Shown here: positions 36,704 through 36,800 of the stretch, piece after piece | Numbering within the stretch: position 1 is the stretch's first letter | Layout of the letters: each line of letters starts with the position of its first letter | Source of the DNA: Candidatus Blackburnbacteria bacterium RIFCSPLOWO2_01_FULL_40_20 | Lineage (GTDB): Bacteria; Patescibacteriota; Microgenomatia; UBA8517; UBA10165 | Length of the DNA stretch: 36,800 bases | Assembly: GCA_001816475.1 (NCBI GenBank) | Contig: MHCC01000002.1 | Span: 377 to 37,176 of the forward strand | Direction: 5' to 3' | Notes under the pieces: generated by a model | The model's database searches: none | The model's input: only the letters and a program-made list of their open reading frames with translations | Told to the model about the DNA's origin: nothing | Translations under genes and position numbers: made by a program

Positions 36704-36800
36704 ATTATCAATATATAATTGTCCTAAAGGGAGATCAAGGAAGAAAATATCAAAAGGTGTAGGCAGGTCAGCACATGGTATACACTTTACAGGTGAACGA
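36704..36800. other. Right-edge gap
   Basis: It contains the promoter region of the GT-C-like gene on the minus strand and otherwise nothing that I can identify. Confidence 0.5.

Overview
The window most likely comes from a small-genome bacterium of the Candidate Phyla Radiation (Patescibacteria), probably Microgenomates-like; I infer this from gene style, with no phylogenetic test. The evidence is AT-rich DNA with closely packed genes, a -10 box lying 5-8 nt before many start codons (leaderless transcripts), palindromic 'cattccggcgaaag...ccggaatctat' repeats between and even inside genes, a release factor without its N-terminal domain, a stand-alone SpeD-like gene, and many membrane or secreted proteins with no recognised family. 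TGA ends several clear genes (murC, the ASCH gene, hisS), so UGA is not recoded as in SR1/Gracilibacteria.

Layout. 1-654: no convincing gene; a perfect DnaA-box 9-mer, a large nested hairpin and an AT-rich tract. 655-2535: murC plus a 90-codon remnant of murD, bounded by 22/23-bp direct repeats; murC carries two in-frame palindromic insertions. 2683-7341: membrane protein, YebC, a GC-richer island with an orphan ORF and a structured segment, a TPR protein, a LytR_C protein and an unknown protein behind an inverted-repeat promoter. 7379-12616: Kef-type antiporter, ASCH protein, M23 endopeptidase, RluD-type pseudouridine synthase with a branched terminator, and a large unknown protein. 12625-16379: DksA-like zinc finger, two membrane proteins among REP-like repeats, EF-P, a secreted protein, a structured element joined to tRNA-Leu(CAA), and SpeD. 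16500-22315: DnaB, a metallo-beta-lactamase-fold protein, two coupled envelope proteins, and a cluster of RDD and other membrane proteins.

22469-26507 is the most striking part. A strong promoter precedes a T-box-like leader whose discriminator-binding bases (UGGG) fit the unusual C73 of tRNA-His. Behind it, on the same strand, lie tRNA-His(GTG), an M20 peptidase, hisS and an EamA transporter. This reads as a histidine-starvation operon in which uncharged tRNA-His may control its own gene, its synthetase, a peptidase that could supply histidine, and a transporter.

26553-36703: L31 and the short RF1; an HtrA-CtpA protease operon on the other strand; a second copy of the structured element seen at tRNA-Leu; the rpsF-ssb-rpsR operon; a Tat-signal metallopeptidase divergent from a Fic protein, with a 10-bp periodic array between them; and a GT-C-like membrane protein running to the window edge.

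Overall the window mixes core information processing (dnaB, ssb, rpsF, rpsR, rpmE, efp, hisS, prfA-like, two tRNAs), wall and envelope upkeep (murC, M23, HtrA, CtpA, GT-C-like) and salvage or transport (M20, EamA, Kef).
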